Below are positions 16,309 to 24,821 of a stretch of 64,000 nt of DNA, piece by piece. This stretch comes from Desulfofundulus thermobenzoicus (GTDB lineage Bacteria; Bacillota; Desulfotomaculia; Desulfotomaculales; Desulfovirgulaceae), in NCBI RefSeq assembly GCF_009428905.1, contig NZ_WHYR01000008.1, positions 1 through 64,000 on the forward strand, given 5' to 3'. Positions within the stretch are counted from its first letter, which is position 1. The number at the start of each line of letters is the position of its first letter. The translations under genes and the position numbers were made by a program. Below the pieces are notes generated by a model that saw only the letters and a program-made list of their open reading frames with translations, ran no database searches and was not told the origin of the DNA.

Positions 16309-16774
16309 TTTCTTATTCCTCCCTTAAAAAATGGTCGATAGAACGGGCAAGTTAATAATTACACATGACCTTATGCACCAGTGTTCACAATCTCCTGTAT
16401 CACTACCCCTTAACCTTCTCCTGTCCTGCACCCCCCGGTTATCATTTTGATTAGTTAGACTTATCTTAGGACACCCTTCCCGTTTAATCAACTATTCCAG
16501 AGCAGGATGGCACCAATGTTCACTTTGAAGAAATCTTTTCTTCATAAAAGTGAACTTTTTGGTTCAACATGAGGACACTTTAGTGTCCGGACAATCTAAT
16601 TTCTGGGAATAGATCCGCTTTTGAAACGCAACCGGAAGATTCCCGCAGGATTTATTCCTGTCGTGACGAATTTTCTTATTGGGGAAAATTAAGACCGGTT
16701 TAAAATAAGGATCAAAATTACAACCATTGTCAAAAATCTTACCGGGCGGGCGAAATAATTGGCAGGTGAAAACA
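16309..16774. promoter_or_regulatory. Divergent control region with repeated motif and inverted repeats
   Basis: GCACCA(G/A)TGTTCAC occurs twice in direct order (16375-16388 and 16510-16523). The second copy runs into an inverted repeat, GTTCACTTT...AAAGTGAAC (16517-16555), with GAAGAAA/TTTCTTC inside. A further palindrome, GGACACT-TT-AGTGTCC, lies at 16572-16587. These sit between the permease gene and the sensor-kinase operon and are good candidates for binding sites of the NarL-type regulator. Confidence 0.5.
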
Positions 16775-18367
16775 ATGGTTAACAACCGGACCGGGCTGCG
16801 GTGGGTCGCCTGGTTCATCCTGGTGCTGCTGCCGGTGCTGGTCCTGTTATATACCGGTTCCAGCCTGCCCCGGCACTGGAACGGGTTGCAGCTGGAGTTC
16901 CAGCGGGAGATTAAATATGACGAAGTATCCTCAGACCTTTACAATCTGACCGGCAGTGTGCAGGAATACCTCTTTTACGGGGACCAGCAGGCGTTAAACG
17001 ACTTCCGCCACTACAGCACGGAAACTTTAAAAAGGGAACTGGAGCTTTACAACCTGGTGGAACAATCCAGAAAGCAGGATGTGGCGGAGCTGATGGCCCT
17101 GACCAGGGCCTACAATTCCTTTGTGGACCGGGAAGTAATACCGGGCCGGGAAAGCAACCGGGAGCTTTTACTGTGGCAGCACCGGGACCTCCATCGCCAG
17201 CTGCTCTACCGGGCCGGCTCCCTGACCGAAAGGGGCGGGCAGGAGAATAAAGCCCTCCTGGAACGTAACGGAGACCTTTTCCATAAGGCCGGCCTCCTTA
17301 TGGTCTTCCTCTCCCTCCTTTCCCTGGGAGCCCTGTCCTGGGCCGGCATCTGGATCTGGCCCCGGGCGGCCTGGTATTTCAACCTGCAGGAGCTGATCGG
17401 GGACTCGGAAGAAGCCGTTGTTTTCGTGGACCGGAGGGAAAGGGTGCGTTTTCTAAACCGGGCGGCGGAGGAACTCTTCCACCTGCCCCGGGAAACGGTG
17501 GCCGGGAAAAGCCTGCAGGACATCCTGACTGTCTACCCCCACTGTCAGGGTGTGGTACAACCCCTGTACCAGGCCCTGGTAAAGGGAGAAAAAACGGTGG
17601 ATTGCCGGTTGAGCTACAACCGGCGGGGAAGCCAGGTGCTGCTTACGGTGAACTGCGCCCCGGCCTATTTTTTTCACTGGCTGTCCGGCGCCGTGCTCAC
17701 CGCCCGCCGGCTTCCCGGCCCAAGGGACGGCGGCATTTTGCTGGAAACCATTGAAAGGGAAAGGAAGCACCTGTCCATTGAAATCCACGACTGGATCGGC
17801 CGTTACCTCTCCAGCATCATCCACGGCCTGGATTACGCCCTGCGGGTGAACGGGAAACAGCTGCCGGAAGAGTTGCAGAAAAACCTGTGCCTGCTGCGCA
17901 CCCAGTGCCAGAATGCGGCCATTGATATGAGAAGCATCATGAACGACCTCCACCCCTACCTGATCGAAAAAGTGGGGCTGATCCCGGCCCTGGAATCCTA
18001 CAGCGCCAATTTTGAACGCATCCACGGCCGGAAGGTGTATATTTTCTACCGCCGGCGCTCCCTGCCGCTGGACCGGGAAAAGGAACTGTTCATCTACCGC
18101 ATTGTCCAGGAGGCGCTCACCAATGTGGCCAGGCATTCACCGGCCACGGAGGTGGACATCCACTTTCACGAAAGGGAAGATACCCTGCAAATAGAAATTA
18201 TGGATAACGGGGGTATGCAGGAAAAGGCCCCCACCCCGGGCAAGGGCCTGTGGGGCATGAAGGAAAGGGCCCGCTTTATGGGCGGGGACCTGTTTTACGG
18301 TTTTATGGAAGGCGGATTTTGCGTCACCCTGACCGTGCCGCTGACAGGGAAGGGGGAAGGGCAATGA
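16775..18367 (+). CDS. NarL-group sensor histidine kinase with PAS domain
   Basis: The product has 530 residues. It has two membrane spans (about 7-27 and 170-195) enclosing an extracytoplasmic helical sensor region. A PAS domain follows (SEEAVVFVDRRERVRFLNRA), then HisKA_3 with the phospho-acceptor His in LSIEIHDWIGRYLSS, and an HATPase_c domain (IYRIVQEALTNVARHS, MDNGG, GLWGMKERAR). It should sense an external or membrane signal and phosphorylate the next gene's product. I chose ATG 16775, which has GGCAGGTGA upstream, 16 codons inside the frame. The stop overlaps the regulator start (ATGA). Confidence 0.88.
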   Translation: MVNNRTGLRWVAWFILVLLPVLVLLYTGSSLPRHWNGLQLEFQREIKYDEVSSDLYNLTGSVQEYLFYGDQQALNDFRHYSTETLKRELELYNLVEQSRKQDVAELMALTRAYNSFVDREVIPGRESNRELLLWQHRDLHRQLLYRAGSLTERGGQENKALLERNGDLFHKAGLLMVFLSLLSLGALSWAGIWIWPRAAWYFNLQELIGDSEEAVVFVDRRERVRFLNRAAEELFHLPRETVAGKSLQDILTVYPHCQGVVQPLYQALVKGEKTVDCRLSYNRRGSQVLLTVNCAPAYFFHWLSGAVLTARRLPGPRDGGILLETIERERKHLSIEIHDWIGRYLSSIIHGLDYALRVNGKQLPEELQKNLCLLRTQCQNAAIDMRSIMNDLHPYLIEKVGLIPALESYSANFERIHGRKVYIFYRRRSLPLDREKELFIYRIVQEALTNVARHSPATEVDIHFHEREDTLQIEIMDNGGMQEKAPTPGKGLWGMKERARFMGGDLFYGFMEGGFCVTLTVPLTGKGEGQ

Positions 18368-18978
18368 AGAAAATCGGCATCATGCTGGTGGAGGATCATA
18401 ATGTATTCCGCGAAGGTTTGAAAAGGCTCTTCGATATGGAAGAAAACATGCAGGTGGTGGCCGAAGCCGACTCCTGCGCCGCAGCCAGGCAGCACATGAG
18501 CGATGAGGTGGATATTGTTCTGCTGGACATCGGCCTGCCCGACGGGGACGGCCTGGAACTGTGCCGGTGCCTGACCCAATCCCACCCCCGGGTGAAATTT
18601 GTGGCCCTGACCACCTATGATGACGTCACCTTTATCCGCAAGGCCATGGAACGGGGTGTACAGGGATTTGTACCCAAATACGCCTTCTTTGACGAAATCC
18701 GGTCGGCCATTCATATGGTGCACAAGGGCGGCACCTATATCTATCCCGGACTGCAGGCGGAACTGTTGTTAAAACCGCACAGCCCCATGCTCACGGACCA
18801 GGAAACCAGCATATTGCAGCTCATCGCCCGGGGTGAGGACCAGAAGGAAGTGGCCGCCCGGCTTTACATCAGCCTGTCCACCCTGCGGCGCCGCATCCGG
18901 GGCATCTGCACCAAACTGGGAGTGGGCACCCTGGAGGAGGCCCTGGCCGCCGCCGCCCGCCGGGGGCTGATCCGGTAA
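18364..18978 (+). CDS. NarL/FixJ-type response regulator
   Basis: The protein has 204 residues. The receiver domain has the acidic pair in MLVEDHNVF, phospho-acceptor Asp55 (IVLLDIGLPDGDG), Thr in ALTTYDD and Lys in VPKYAF. The C-terminal LuxR helix-turn-helix is LTDQETSILQLIARGEDQKE, VAARLYISLSTLRRRI. It overlaps the kinase gene by four bases, so the pair is coupled. The likely target is the divergent permease region with its repeated GTTCAC motifs; this is inferred from position. Confidence 0.9.
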   Translation: MKKIGIMLVEDHNVFREGLKRLFDMEENMQVVAEADSCAAARQHMSDEVDIVLLDIGLPDGDGLELCRCLTQSHPRVKFVALTTYDDVTFIRKAMERGVQGFVPKYAFFDEIRSAIHMVHKGGTYIYPGLQAELLLKPHSPMLTDQETSILQLIARGEDQKEVAARLYISLSTLRRRIRGICTKLGVGTLEEALAAAARRGLIR

Positions 18979-18994
18979 AGTGAGGATGGATGGT

Positions 18995-20470
18995 ATGAAA
19001 AAATCCATCACGGCAAACAGCGCCTGGCTGATGTTCATTATGCTCTTTTTCCTGAGCATTATTACCATGCTTTTCATTGTGGAATTCCGTTTTTTAAAAG
19101 ATATCATGAACGATTACGAGGAAACCATCCGCCAGGTGGCCGTAAATAAAACCGGTCTCTTTCTAAATGACCTGCAGGGGGTGGGTGAGGGGGCCGCCCG
19201 GAAACTGGCCGGCCGGTCCGACCGGGAGGCCGCCCTGCAAGAGCTGCCCCTTTATGATCACCGCATCACCGGTGCATACATCCTGGATGCCGCCGGCCGG
19301 GTGGCGGCCCGGACGGACACTCCCCCGGCCGATCTGCTGCAAAGGCTCCCTTCTCCCCGGGGGAGCCGGGTGCTGGGAGTACATGCCGCCAGTGACGGCC
19401 GGATGGTGGTTACCGTAATCGTCCCCCTGGGCGAGGAGTGGCTGGCCGTGGACTTCGGCCTGGCCGATTTTCAGCAGGAACTGGCCCAGGAGTTTCTGGG
19501 GGATACCTGCAAGGTGGCCGTTTTTGATCCCCGGAAAACGGCCGTTGTTTGGCCCTTCAACCGGGAATCCCTGGATTCTTTCAGCGGCCGGGAGGAAAGG
19601 TTTTTCAGCGGCGAAAGGCAGTATGATGTGAGCACCACGACGGTGGGCGATCCCCCCTGGCAGATCTATTTCTTCCTGCGGTCAAACAATTTCGATACCT
19701 ACCGCATCATTACCATCATGCTGCTGCTTTTTGCCCTTTACTGCTGTCTTTATCAATTTCTGGTGGAACTGTGGGGAGTGAACAGTGCCCGAACCTATTT
19801 TGAAAATATTGATTTCACCATTTTCAATCACGTCCACGATGGAGTGATTATTTCCAATACTGCCGGGCGGATCATTTTTGCCAACCGGGCCGCCCACGAT
19901 ATATTTTCCGCCAGGGGGCCGCTGAAAGACGCCCGGTTGAAGGAAATCCTGGGGCACATCGGTGACGGTTTAAACCAGCTGAATCATTACGGCACCCTCA
20001 CCTTGAAAACGGCCGACCGCCTGCTGCAGGCCGTTCACTCACCCATTGTGAAGAAGGGCAAAGTGCTGGGGGCGCTGACGGTCATCGGTACCGGCGGCAG
20101 GGAGGAAGAAACCGGCGGTCTGGTCCTGTCCCGGCTGATGGAGGCCCTGTCCCAGGGGGTGGTCTATGTGGACCGCAATCACCGGGTGGTGAACGCCAAC
20201 CTGATGGCCCGCTGCTACCTGGGCAACCTGGAGCCGGGCATGAGCATGGACGCCGTGGACCCCGAGCTGGCCGGCTTCATTTACCGGAACATGGGCGCCC
20301 GGTCCGTCAAAAGGGTGCACCTGAACTCCCGCCACCTGGACGGGGAGGTGATTTTCATCTACGACCACGAGGGAGTCCATGCCGGAACACTGGTACTGCT
20401 GGATGCTCCGGGAATAAAAAAGGGGACGGCCCCCCTTTCGACGGGAGGTGAGGAGGATGGTCAACCATAA
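18995..20470 (+). CDS. Membrane sensor protein with extracytoplasmic and PAS domains, no output domain
   Basis: About 491 residues. The first span is near residues 8-30 (LMFIMLFFLSIITMLFIVEF), followed by a Cache-like extracytoplasmic domain of about 200 residues, a second span (ITIMLLLFALYCCLYQFL) and a PAS domain (FNHVHDGVIISNTAGRIIFA). A second PAS-like unit follows (LSQGVVYVDRNHRVVNANLM). No kinase, cyclase, methyl-accepting or sigma-54 domain is visible. It lies 16 bases after the regulator and may be an accessory sensor for that system. An in-frame GTG lies five codons upstream. Confidence 0.7.
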   Translation: MKKSITANSAWLMFIMLFFLSIITMLFIVEFRFLKDIMNDYEETIRQVAVNKTGLFLNDLQGVGEGAARKLAGRSDREAALQELPLYDHRITGAYILDAAGRVAARTDTPPADLLQRLPSPRGSRVLGVHAASDGRMVVTVIVPLGEEWLAVDFGLADFQQELAQEFLGDTCKVAVFDPRKTAVVWPFNRESLDSFSGREERFFSGERQYDVSTTTVGDPPWQIYFFLRSNNFDTYRIITIMLLLFALYCCLYQFLVELWGVNSARTYFENIDFTIFNHVHDGVIISNTAGRIIFANRAAHDIFSARGPLKDARLKEILGHIGDGLNQLNHYGTLTLKTADRLLQAVHSPIVKKGKVLGALTVIGTGGREEETGGLVLSRLMEALSQGVVYVDRNHRVVNANLMARCYLGNLEPGMSMDAVDPELAGFIYRNMGARSVKRVHLNSRHLDGEVIFIYDHEGVHAGTLVLLDAPGIKKGTAPLSTGGEEDGQP

Positions 20471-20762
20471 GGTTACGGTGTTTCTAAAGCTCCATGAGGG
20501 GGTTTCCCTGCCGGGGGCCGTCCGGGCGGAAGATGTGCGCCGGCTGGGTGATGTGCTAAAGGAACGGCATGAGCGGGTGGCGGCCATGATGGATCTTTTA
20601 CAGGCCGAAGGCTTTTCCTGCCGGGCACACCGGCAGGCGGTGATTCTGGAAGGCAGCCGGCTGGAGGCCTACCAGGTGAAGGAACTGCTGCAGAAACACG
20701 GCTTCCAGCCGGATGAATATGAGATAAAGCTGGAATATACGCGGCAGTGGGGGATTATGTAG
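20457..20762 (+). CDS. Conserved-looking hypothetical protein at the end of the two-component operon
   Basis: The 101-residue protein is helical and charged (VRRLGDVLKERHERVAAMMD, LEAYQVKELLQKHGFQ). It has no span or known motif. GGAGGTGAGGAGG gives a very strong ribosome-binding site for the ATG at 20457; the gene overlaps the end of the sensor gene by 14 bases, so it belongs to the operon. It converges on ecfT with an 8-base overlap. Confidence 0.6.
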   Translation: MVNHKVTVFLKLHEGVSLPGAVRAEDVRRLGDVLKERHERVAAMMDLLQAEGFSCRAHRQAVILEGSRLEAYQVKELLQKHGFQPDEYEIKLEYTRQWGIM

Positions 20763-21537
20763 GTAGCAGCCGGATCAGGACGGCAGCGGCCAGTAGAAGC
20801 AGCAGCAACCCCCAGACGGCGTAATCCACGCCCTTTACCCGGGGCTCCCGCAGGTAGGTGCGTGGGCCGCAGCCGTAGCCCCTGGTTTCCATGGCCATGG
20901 CCAGGTGCTCGGCCCGGCGCAGGGACAGGAGCACCAGGGGTACGGCCACCGGGGCGTAGGCCTTGATTTTCTGCAGTGGATTCGAACCCTCCACCCGGTA
21001 GCCCCGGGCCTGCTGGGCTTCCCGCACCTGATGGGCCTCGGCGAAAAAGGTGGGCACGAAGCGGATGGCCGTCATGAGCATGAAGGCATAGTCATAGGGC
21101 ACCCGCAGTTTCTCCACCAGAACCAGGATGATTTCCCGGGTTTCCGTGGTAGCCAGGAAGACCAGGAAGCTCAACACGATGACCACCATGCGCAGGCCCA
21201 TGGCCACACCCAGGAGCAGCCCCCCGTCGGTTACCGGCCAGGCCGGGATCCAGGGCAGAAAATAAAAGAGCACCCGGCCCTCTCCCACGGCCAGGGCCTG
21301 GATGAGTAAGAGCACCAGGGCAAAAATGAACAACCCCCGGCAGGCCGGCCGGAGCACCCCCAGCACCCCGCCCGCCGCGGCAAAGACCAGCACCAGGCCC
21401 AGCAGGGCCAGCAGGTACGGCACCTGGCTGAAGAGCATGGCCAGGGCAAAAACAGTCAACGCCCAGAACATTTTGGTCAGGGGATGCAGCCGGTGTAAAA
21501 GGGAAGCACCGGGAACATAGTCAACCAAACCTGGCAT
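20755..21537 (-). CDS. ecfT: Energy-coupling factor transporter transmembrane protein EcfT
   Basis: The protein has 260 residues and about five spans. The T-component coupling helices are visible as QQARGYRVEG and METRGYGCGPRTYL, with the Ala/Gly-Arg-Gly motifs that contact the ATPases. It assembles with the two EcfA subunits and an S component for vitamin or amino-acid uptake. It is the last gene of the operon, 173 bases after ecfA2. GGAGGTGAGGTT before the ATG supports the start. Confidence 0.9.
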   Translation of the reverse strand: MPGLVDYVPGASLLHRLHPLTKMFWALTVFALAMLFSQVPYLLALLGLVLVFAAAGGVLGVLRPACRGLFIFALVLLLIQALAVGEGRVLFYFLPWIPAWPVTDGGLLLGVAMGLRMVVIVLSFLVFLATTETREIILVLVEKLRVPYDYAFMLMTAIRFVPTFFAEAHQVREAQQARGYRVEGSNPLQKIKAYAPVAVPLVLLSLRRAEHLAMAMETRGYGCGPRTYLREPRVKGVDYAVWGLLLLLLAAAVLIRLLPT

Positions 21538-21710
21538 AACCTCACCTCCAGTGGACGGTTCTCCTGGTTGATTTGGCTGACACGAAGAGCAGTTTGCGTT
21601 CGCCGAAGGGTCGGCTTTTTCCTGTTTTCAGCCGATTGAAAACACGAAGCCGAACATAAGGGAGCAGTCGGTCAGGGCAGAAAAAGGACTTTAGATTTAA
21701 GGCTCCCGGT

Positions 21711-22601
21711 TCACATGGAAGCCGCCCGTTTCTCCCGGGAGCCCCGCAGCTCCAGCAGGTGGCGGTAAAGCTCCTCCACTGTCAGCACGTCACCGGGTAT
21801 GCCATATGCCTCCAGCGACTGAGCCAGGCGGGTGATCTGGGGCGGGCGTAAAAAGGTCTGCCCCAGCACATCCGGCTGGCTGAACACCTGCCGCACCGGC
21901 CCGTCCATAAGCACCCTGCCCCGGCAGAGCACCACCACCCGGCGGGCAAAGCGGGCTACCAGGGACATATCGTGGGTGATGAAAAGGATGGTGTGTCCCC
22001 GGCGGTTTAAATTATCCACCAGTTCCATAATCTCCATGGATTCCCGGTAATCCTGCCCGGTGGTGGGTTCATCCAGGATAATCACCGGCGGCTCCATGGC
22101 CAGCACCGAGGCCAGGGCCAGGCGCTGCCGCTGCCCCCGGCTTAAAGCAAAGGGATAGGCCCCGGCACATCCTTCCAGCCCCACCGCCGCCAGCGCCCGT
22201 TGCACCCGCCGGTCCACTTCCTCCCGGGAATATCCCATGTTTTGCACGCCAAAGGCCACTTCCCGGGCCACCGTATCGTGGAAAATCTGCCGGTCCGGAT
22301 TTTGAAAAACATAGCCCACGGTGCGGGCCAGGGCGGCCACGGGCTCGCCGGCAGTATCCCGCCCGTCCACCAGCACCCGGCCCCTTTCCGGCTTCAGCAG
22401 GCCGTTGAAATGCCTGGCCAGGGTGGATTTGCCGGCCCCGTTCTGCCCGATCAGGGCCACTATTTCCCCGCGGTGAATTTCCAGGGATACATTTTGCAAA
22501 ACCGGCTCCCCCGCCCGGTAACTGAAGCACAGGTTTTCCACCCGGAGCACCGGCTCCGGAGCCCGGTCATCTGTGCCGCCGGTAATTGTCCTGCGCTGCA
22601 A
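21711..22601 (-). CDS. ecfA2: ECF transporter ATPase EcfA2
   Basis: The 296-residue ABC ATPase has Walker A (GQNGAGKSTLARH), Q-loop (VFQNPDRQIF), a variant signature (LSRGQRQRLALAS), Walker B with catalytic Glu (VIILDEPTTGQD) and switch His (FITHDMSL). A TTG at 22601 is the probable start; the family alignment begins near residue 18. It works with EcfA1 as a heterodimer. Confidence 0.9.
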   Translation of the reverse strand: MQRRTITGGTDDRAPEPVLRVENLCFSYRAGEPVLQNVSLEIHRGEIVALIGQNGAGKSTLARHFNGLLKPERGRVLVDGRDTAGEPVAALARTVGYVFQNPDRQIFHDTVAREVAFGVQNMGYSREEVDRRVQRALAAVGLEGCAGAYPFALSRGQRQRLALASVLAMEPPVIILDEPTTGQDYRESMEIMELVDNLNRRGHTILFITHDMSLVARFARRVVVLCRGRVLMDGPVRQVFSQPDVLGQTFLRPPQITRLAQSLEAYGIPGDVLTVEELYRHLLELRGSREKRAASM

Positions 22602-22644
22602 CGTGCTCCGCCCCCCCGTCCATCAAACCCGGGTTACCCGGTCA

Positions 22645-23526
22645 TTAACTTATTAACTTACCTGTATGAAAAGGGGACTGTCCCCTTTTTTGCAGCCATT
22701 TTTCCACCAGGGAGCGGCCATGGTCCACCGTCAGCGGCAGGTTTTCATCCCGGCCAATACCCAGCATCAGGGCCAGGCGGGCCACATCGGGCACCCGCAC
22801 CCCCACCCGGTCCAGATCCGCCTGTTGCCTCATCACCGCCGCCGGAGACCCCTCCAGCACCGCCCGCCCGGCTTCCAGCACCAGCATACGGTCGGCAAAG
22901 GCCGCCAGATAGTCGGTCTTTTGCTCCATAATGATAATGGTCATCCCCATCTCCCGGTTTAAACGCCGCAGCACCTGAAAAATTTCCCTGGTACCCAGGG
23001 GATCCAGTTCCGATGTGGGCTCATCCAGCACCAGCACCCGGGGCAGGGGGGCCAGGGCGGCGGCAATGGCCAGACGCTGCTTTTCCCCGCCCGACAACCA
23101 GGCGGTGGGACGCTGACGGAAACCGGACAGGCCCACCAGTTCCAGGGCCGTCTGGATACGCTCCTCCATCTCCCGGGGCGAAAAACCCATATTTTCCAGC
23201 CCAAAGGCCACCTCCTGCTCCACATCCGCACAGATCACCTGGCTTTCCGCATCCTGAAACACGCTGCCCACGCTGCGGGCCAGGCGGGCGGGTGTACTCT
23301 CCCCTACCGGCTCCCCGAAAACCAGCACCCGGCCCTGCAGGCGCCCCCGGTAAAAATGCGGAATCAGGCCGTTTATGCAGCAGGCCAGGGTGGTCTTCCC
23401 CGCCCCGGTGGGACCGGTAATGCCGAAAAATTCCCCTTCATCCACCCGCAGGCTCAGACCGTTCAGTGCCGGGGTATCGCTGCCACCGTAGGTAAAATAA
23501 AGGTCCTTGATCTCCAGTACACCCAC
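22645..23526 (-). CDS. ecfA1: ECF transporter ATPase EcfA1
   Basis: The 293-residue ABC ATPase has Walker A (GPTGAGKTTLACC), Q-loop (VFQDAESQVI), signature (LSGGEKQRLAIA) and Walker B (VLVLDEPTSELD). The H-loop is replaced: IIIMEQKTDYL has Gln where His is usual, which occurs in one subunit of such heterodimers. The start is GTG 23526 after GAGGTG. The last residues (KRGQSPFHTGKLIS) are encoded by an intergenic repeat (AAAAGGGGACAGTCCCC, then GTTAATAAGTTAA), so the native C-terminus has been replaced or extended. Confidence 0.88.
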   Translation of the reverse strand: MGVLEIKDLYFTYGGSDTPALNGLSLRVDEGEFFGITGPTGAGKTTLACCINGLIPHFYRGRLQGRVLVFGEPVGESTPARLARSVGSVFQDAESQVICADVEQEVAFGLENMGFSPREMEERIQTALELVGLSGFRQRPTAWLSGGEKQRLAIAAALAPLPRVLVLDEPTSELDPLGTREIFQVLRRLNREMGMTIIIMEQKTDYLAAFADRMLVLEAGRAVLEGSPAAVMRQQADLDRVGVRVPDVARLALMLGIGRDENLPLTVDHGRSLVEKWLQKRGQSPFHTGKLIS

Positions 23527-23537
23527 CCGGATTCACC

Positions 23538-24047
23538 TCATGCCCGCAGGAATTTGCGCACCGGGACGTAAAGAACCTGCACCAGCACCACATTGATCAG
23601 AGCCACGGGTATGACCACGGTCAGGAATGCCGCCTGCCAGGCCGCCACGGGCAGGTGCAGGGCATATTTGAAATTAAGGGTGATATAGGTCAAACCGCTG
23701 GCCAGGGTGCCCAGGCCGGCGGCCACACCGGGCTTGAAGGGATAGCGGCCCACGGCCAGCTCGGGAAGGTAGCGGACGATGAAGGCGCAGACCACGGCCC
23801 CTACGGGTTCGCTGATCAGGTTCAGGTAAGGAATGGGGGACTTGGAAAAGATCATGCACACGGCGCCGGCCACCAGGCCGATGCCCACGGCCCCGCCCGG
23901 ACCCGGCCGTACCAGCATGATGGACAGGCAGTACATGGCAATGACGAAGTTGGGGGTTATGCCGGCCACCGGCGGGGTAAAGATACGCAACACGGCGCCA
24001 ATGGCAAGCAATATGGCCACCACCGCCACCTGCTTGGTGCGGGCCAT
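23538..24047 (-). CDS. ECF transporter S component, TrpP-like
   Basis: The product has 169 residues and about five spans: VAVVAILLAIGAVLRIFTPP, then GITPNFVIAMYCLSIMLV and others. ITPNF...AM and the IFTPP helix end resemble the TrpP-type tryptophan transporter group, but a different small substrate is possible. It heads the ecfS-ecfA1-ecfA2-ecfT operon and gives the substrate specificity. I chose ATG 24047, after AGGAAGG, and not the upstream ATG at 24086. Confidence 0.7.
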   Translation of the reverse strand: MARTKQVAVVAILLAIGAVLRIFTPPVAGITPNFVIAMYCLSIMLVRPGPGGAVGIGLVAGAVCMIFSKSPIPYLNLISEPVGAVVCAFIVRYLPELAVGRYPFKPGVAAGLGTLASGLTYITLNFKYALHLPVAAWQAAFLTVVIPVALINVVLVQVLYVPVRKFLRA

Positions 24048-24284
24048 TCTGCCTTCCTGTAATGGTAAGATATGACTTTCAGGCATATGATGACCTCCTG
24101 TCTCAATCTTTTTTCGTTAATCATCTCAAAAGCGGCGTAATAAATAAGAAAACCGGGCTGAACCCGGTTCTATCCATGACAAATCCTCCGCTCGTCTGGA
24201 CTCCGCAGGCTCAGCTCATTCTCAGCTCCCCTCATTATGTAATTGTCCTGCTCTTTCCACTGGCTCTTGCGGCATGAAACCCCG
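24048..24284 (-). ncRNA. Candidate cis-regulatory leader with attenuator ahead of the ECF operon
   Basis: The predicted transcript starts near 24284 and reaches the start codon after about 237 bases. It holds GCTGAG twice (GAGCTGAGAATGAGCTGAG), a possible long-range pair CCGCA/TGCGG, and then a terminator hairpin, AACCGGG-TTCAG-CCCGGTT followed by TTCTTATTT (24169-24141). Promoter, structured RNA and terminator before an uptake operon is the layout of a riboswitch or attenuator. I found no T-box element (AGGGTGG.ACCGCG) and no TPP, FMN, cobalamin or SAM signature, so the class is unassigned. Confidence 0.5.
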
Positions 24285-24291
24285 TGTGATT

Positions 24292-24320
24292 ATATTAGCA
24301 CACCGGGCAGGAAATGTCAC
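24292..24320 (-). promoter_or_regulatory. Promoter of the ECF transporter operon
   Basis: -35 GTGACA (24320-24315) and an extended -10 TGCTAATAT (box 24297-24292) are 17 bases apart on the minus strand. Confidence 0.6.
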
Positions 24321-24730
24321 CTGTTTTTTTCGCCGGGAACACCCCCGCCTCTAGCCTGCCCTGATGAGCTGCGGGGCCGGAACAGGCCGCAGGCCGGATT
24401 ATCCGGGTGGCCGCCCTCCAGGGCGGCCTGCAGCCCATCCCGGCCGGCCATCTGCAATATTTCCAGGGCATGGATCATGGGCGGTACACGCCTTTCCAGT
24501 GTGCCGTAACGGGGAATGCCGGCCACGCAGCCGGAGCGGCTTTCCCACCGGCCCTGGATTTCCACGAAGAACCGGCAGTCCCGGCAGGTGTGTACGGCCT
24601 TTTCCCGCATTTCCGGGAGGATGATGCGGTGACCCTCCCACAGTTTGTTGTCTTTCACAGCTGCATCCCTCCCCGGAGAACAGTCGTTGCCGCCGGCCTG
24701 ATCCACTTCCATTAACAACGGGGCAGTCAT
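24317..24730 (-). CDS. Hypothetical Cys-containing protein beside the Y-family polymerase
   Basis: The frame gives 137 residues. The middle shows CRDCRFFVEIQGRWES, then GCVAGIPRYG and NPACGLF, so four Cys could bind a metal. The segment KLWEGHRIILPEMREK weakly recalls YolD-like proteins, which often sit beside Y-family DNA polymerases. The N-terminal 25 residues look poorly conserved and the start is uncertain. It may be a damage-response accessory; this rests on position only. Confidence 0.5.
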   Translation of the reverse strand: MTAPLLMEVDQAGGNDCSPGRDAAVKDNKLWEGHRIILPEMREKAVHTCRDCRFFVEIQGRWESRSGCVAGIPRYGTLERRVPPMIHALEILQMAGRDGLQAALEGGHPDNPACGLFRPRSSSGQARGGGVPGEKNR

Positions 24731-24821
24731 CCTGCCGCATACTATTTTCAGCCTTATGTAAGGACAATCCGGACGCGTCCTGCAACCGGCGCGCTTTATC
24801 CGGTGAAGAAATCCCTGCCAG

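Noticed and set aside
24141-24284. T-box or TPP riboswitch in the ECF leader
   Set aside because: GCTGAG and a terminator fit superficially, but the T-box core AGGGTGG.ACCGCG and the TPP element ACCTGAT are not present.
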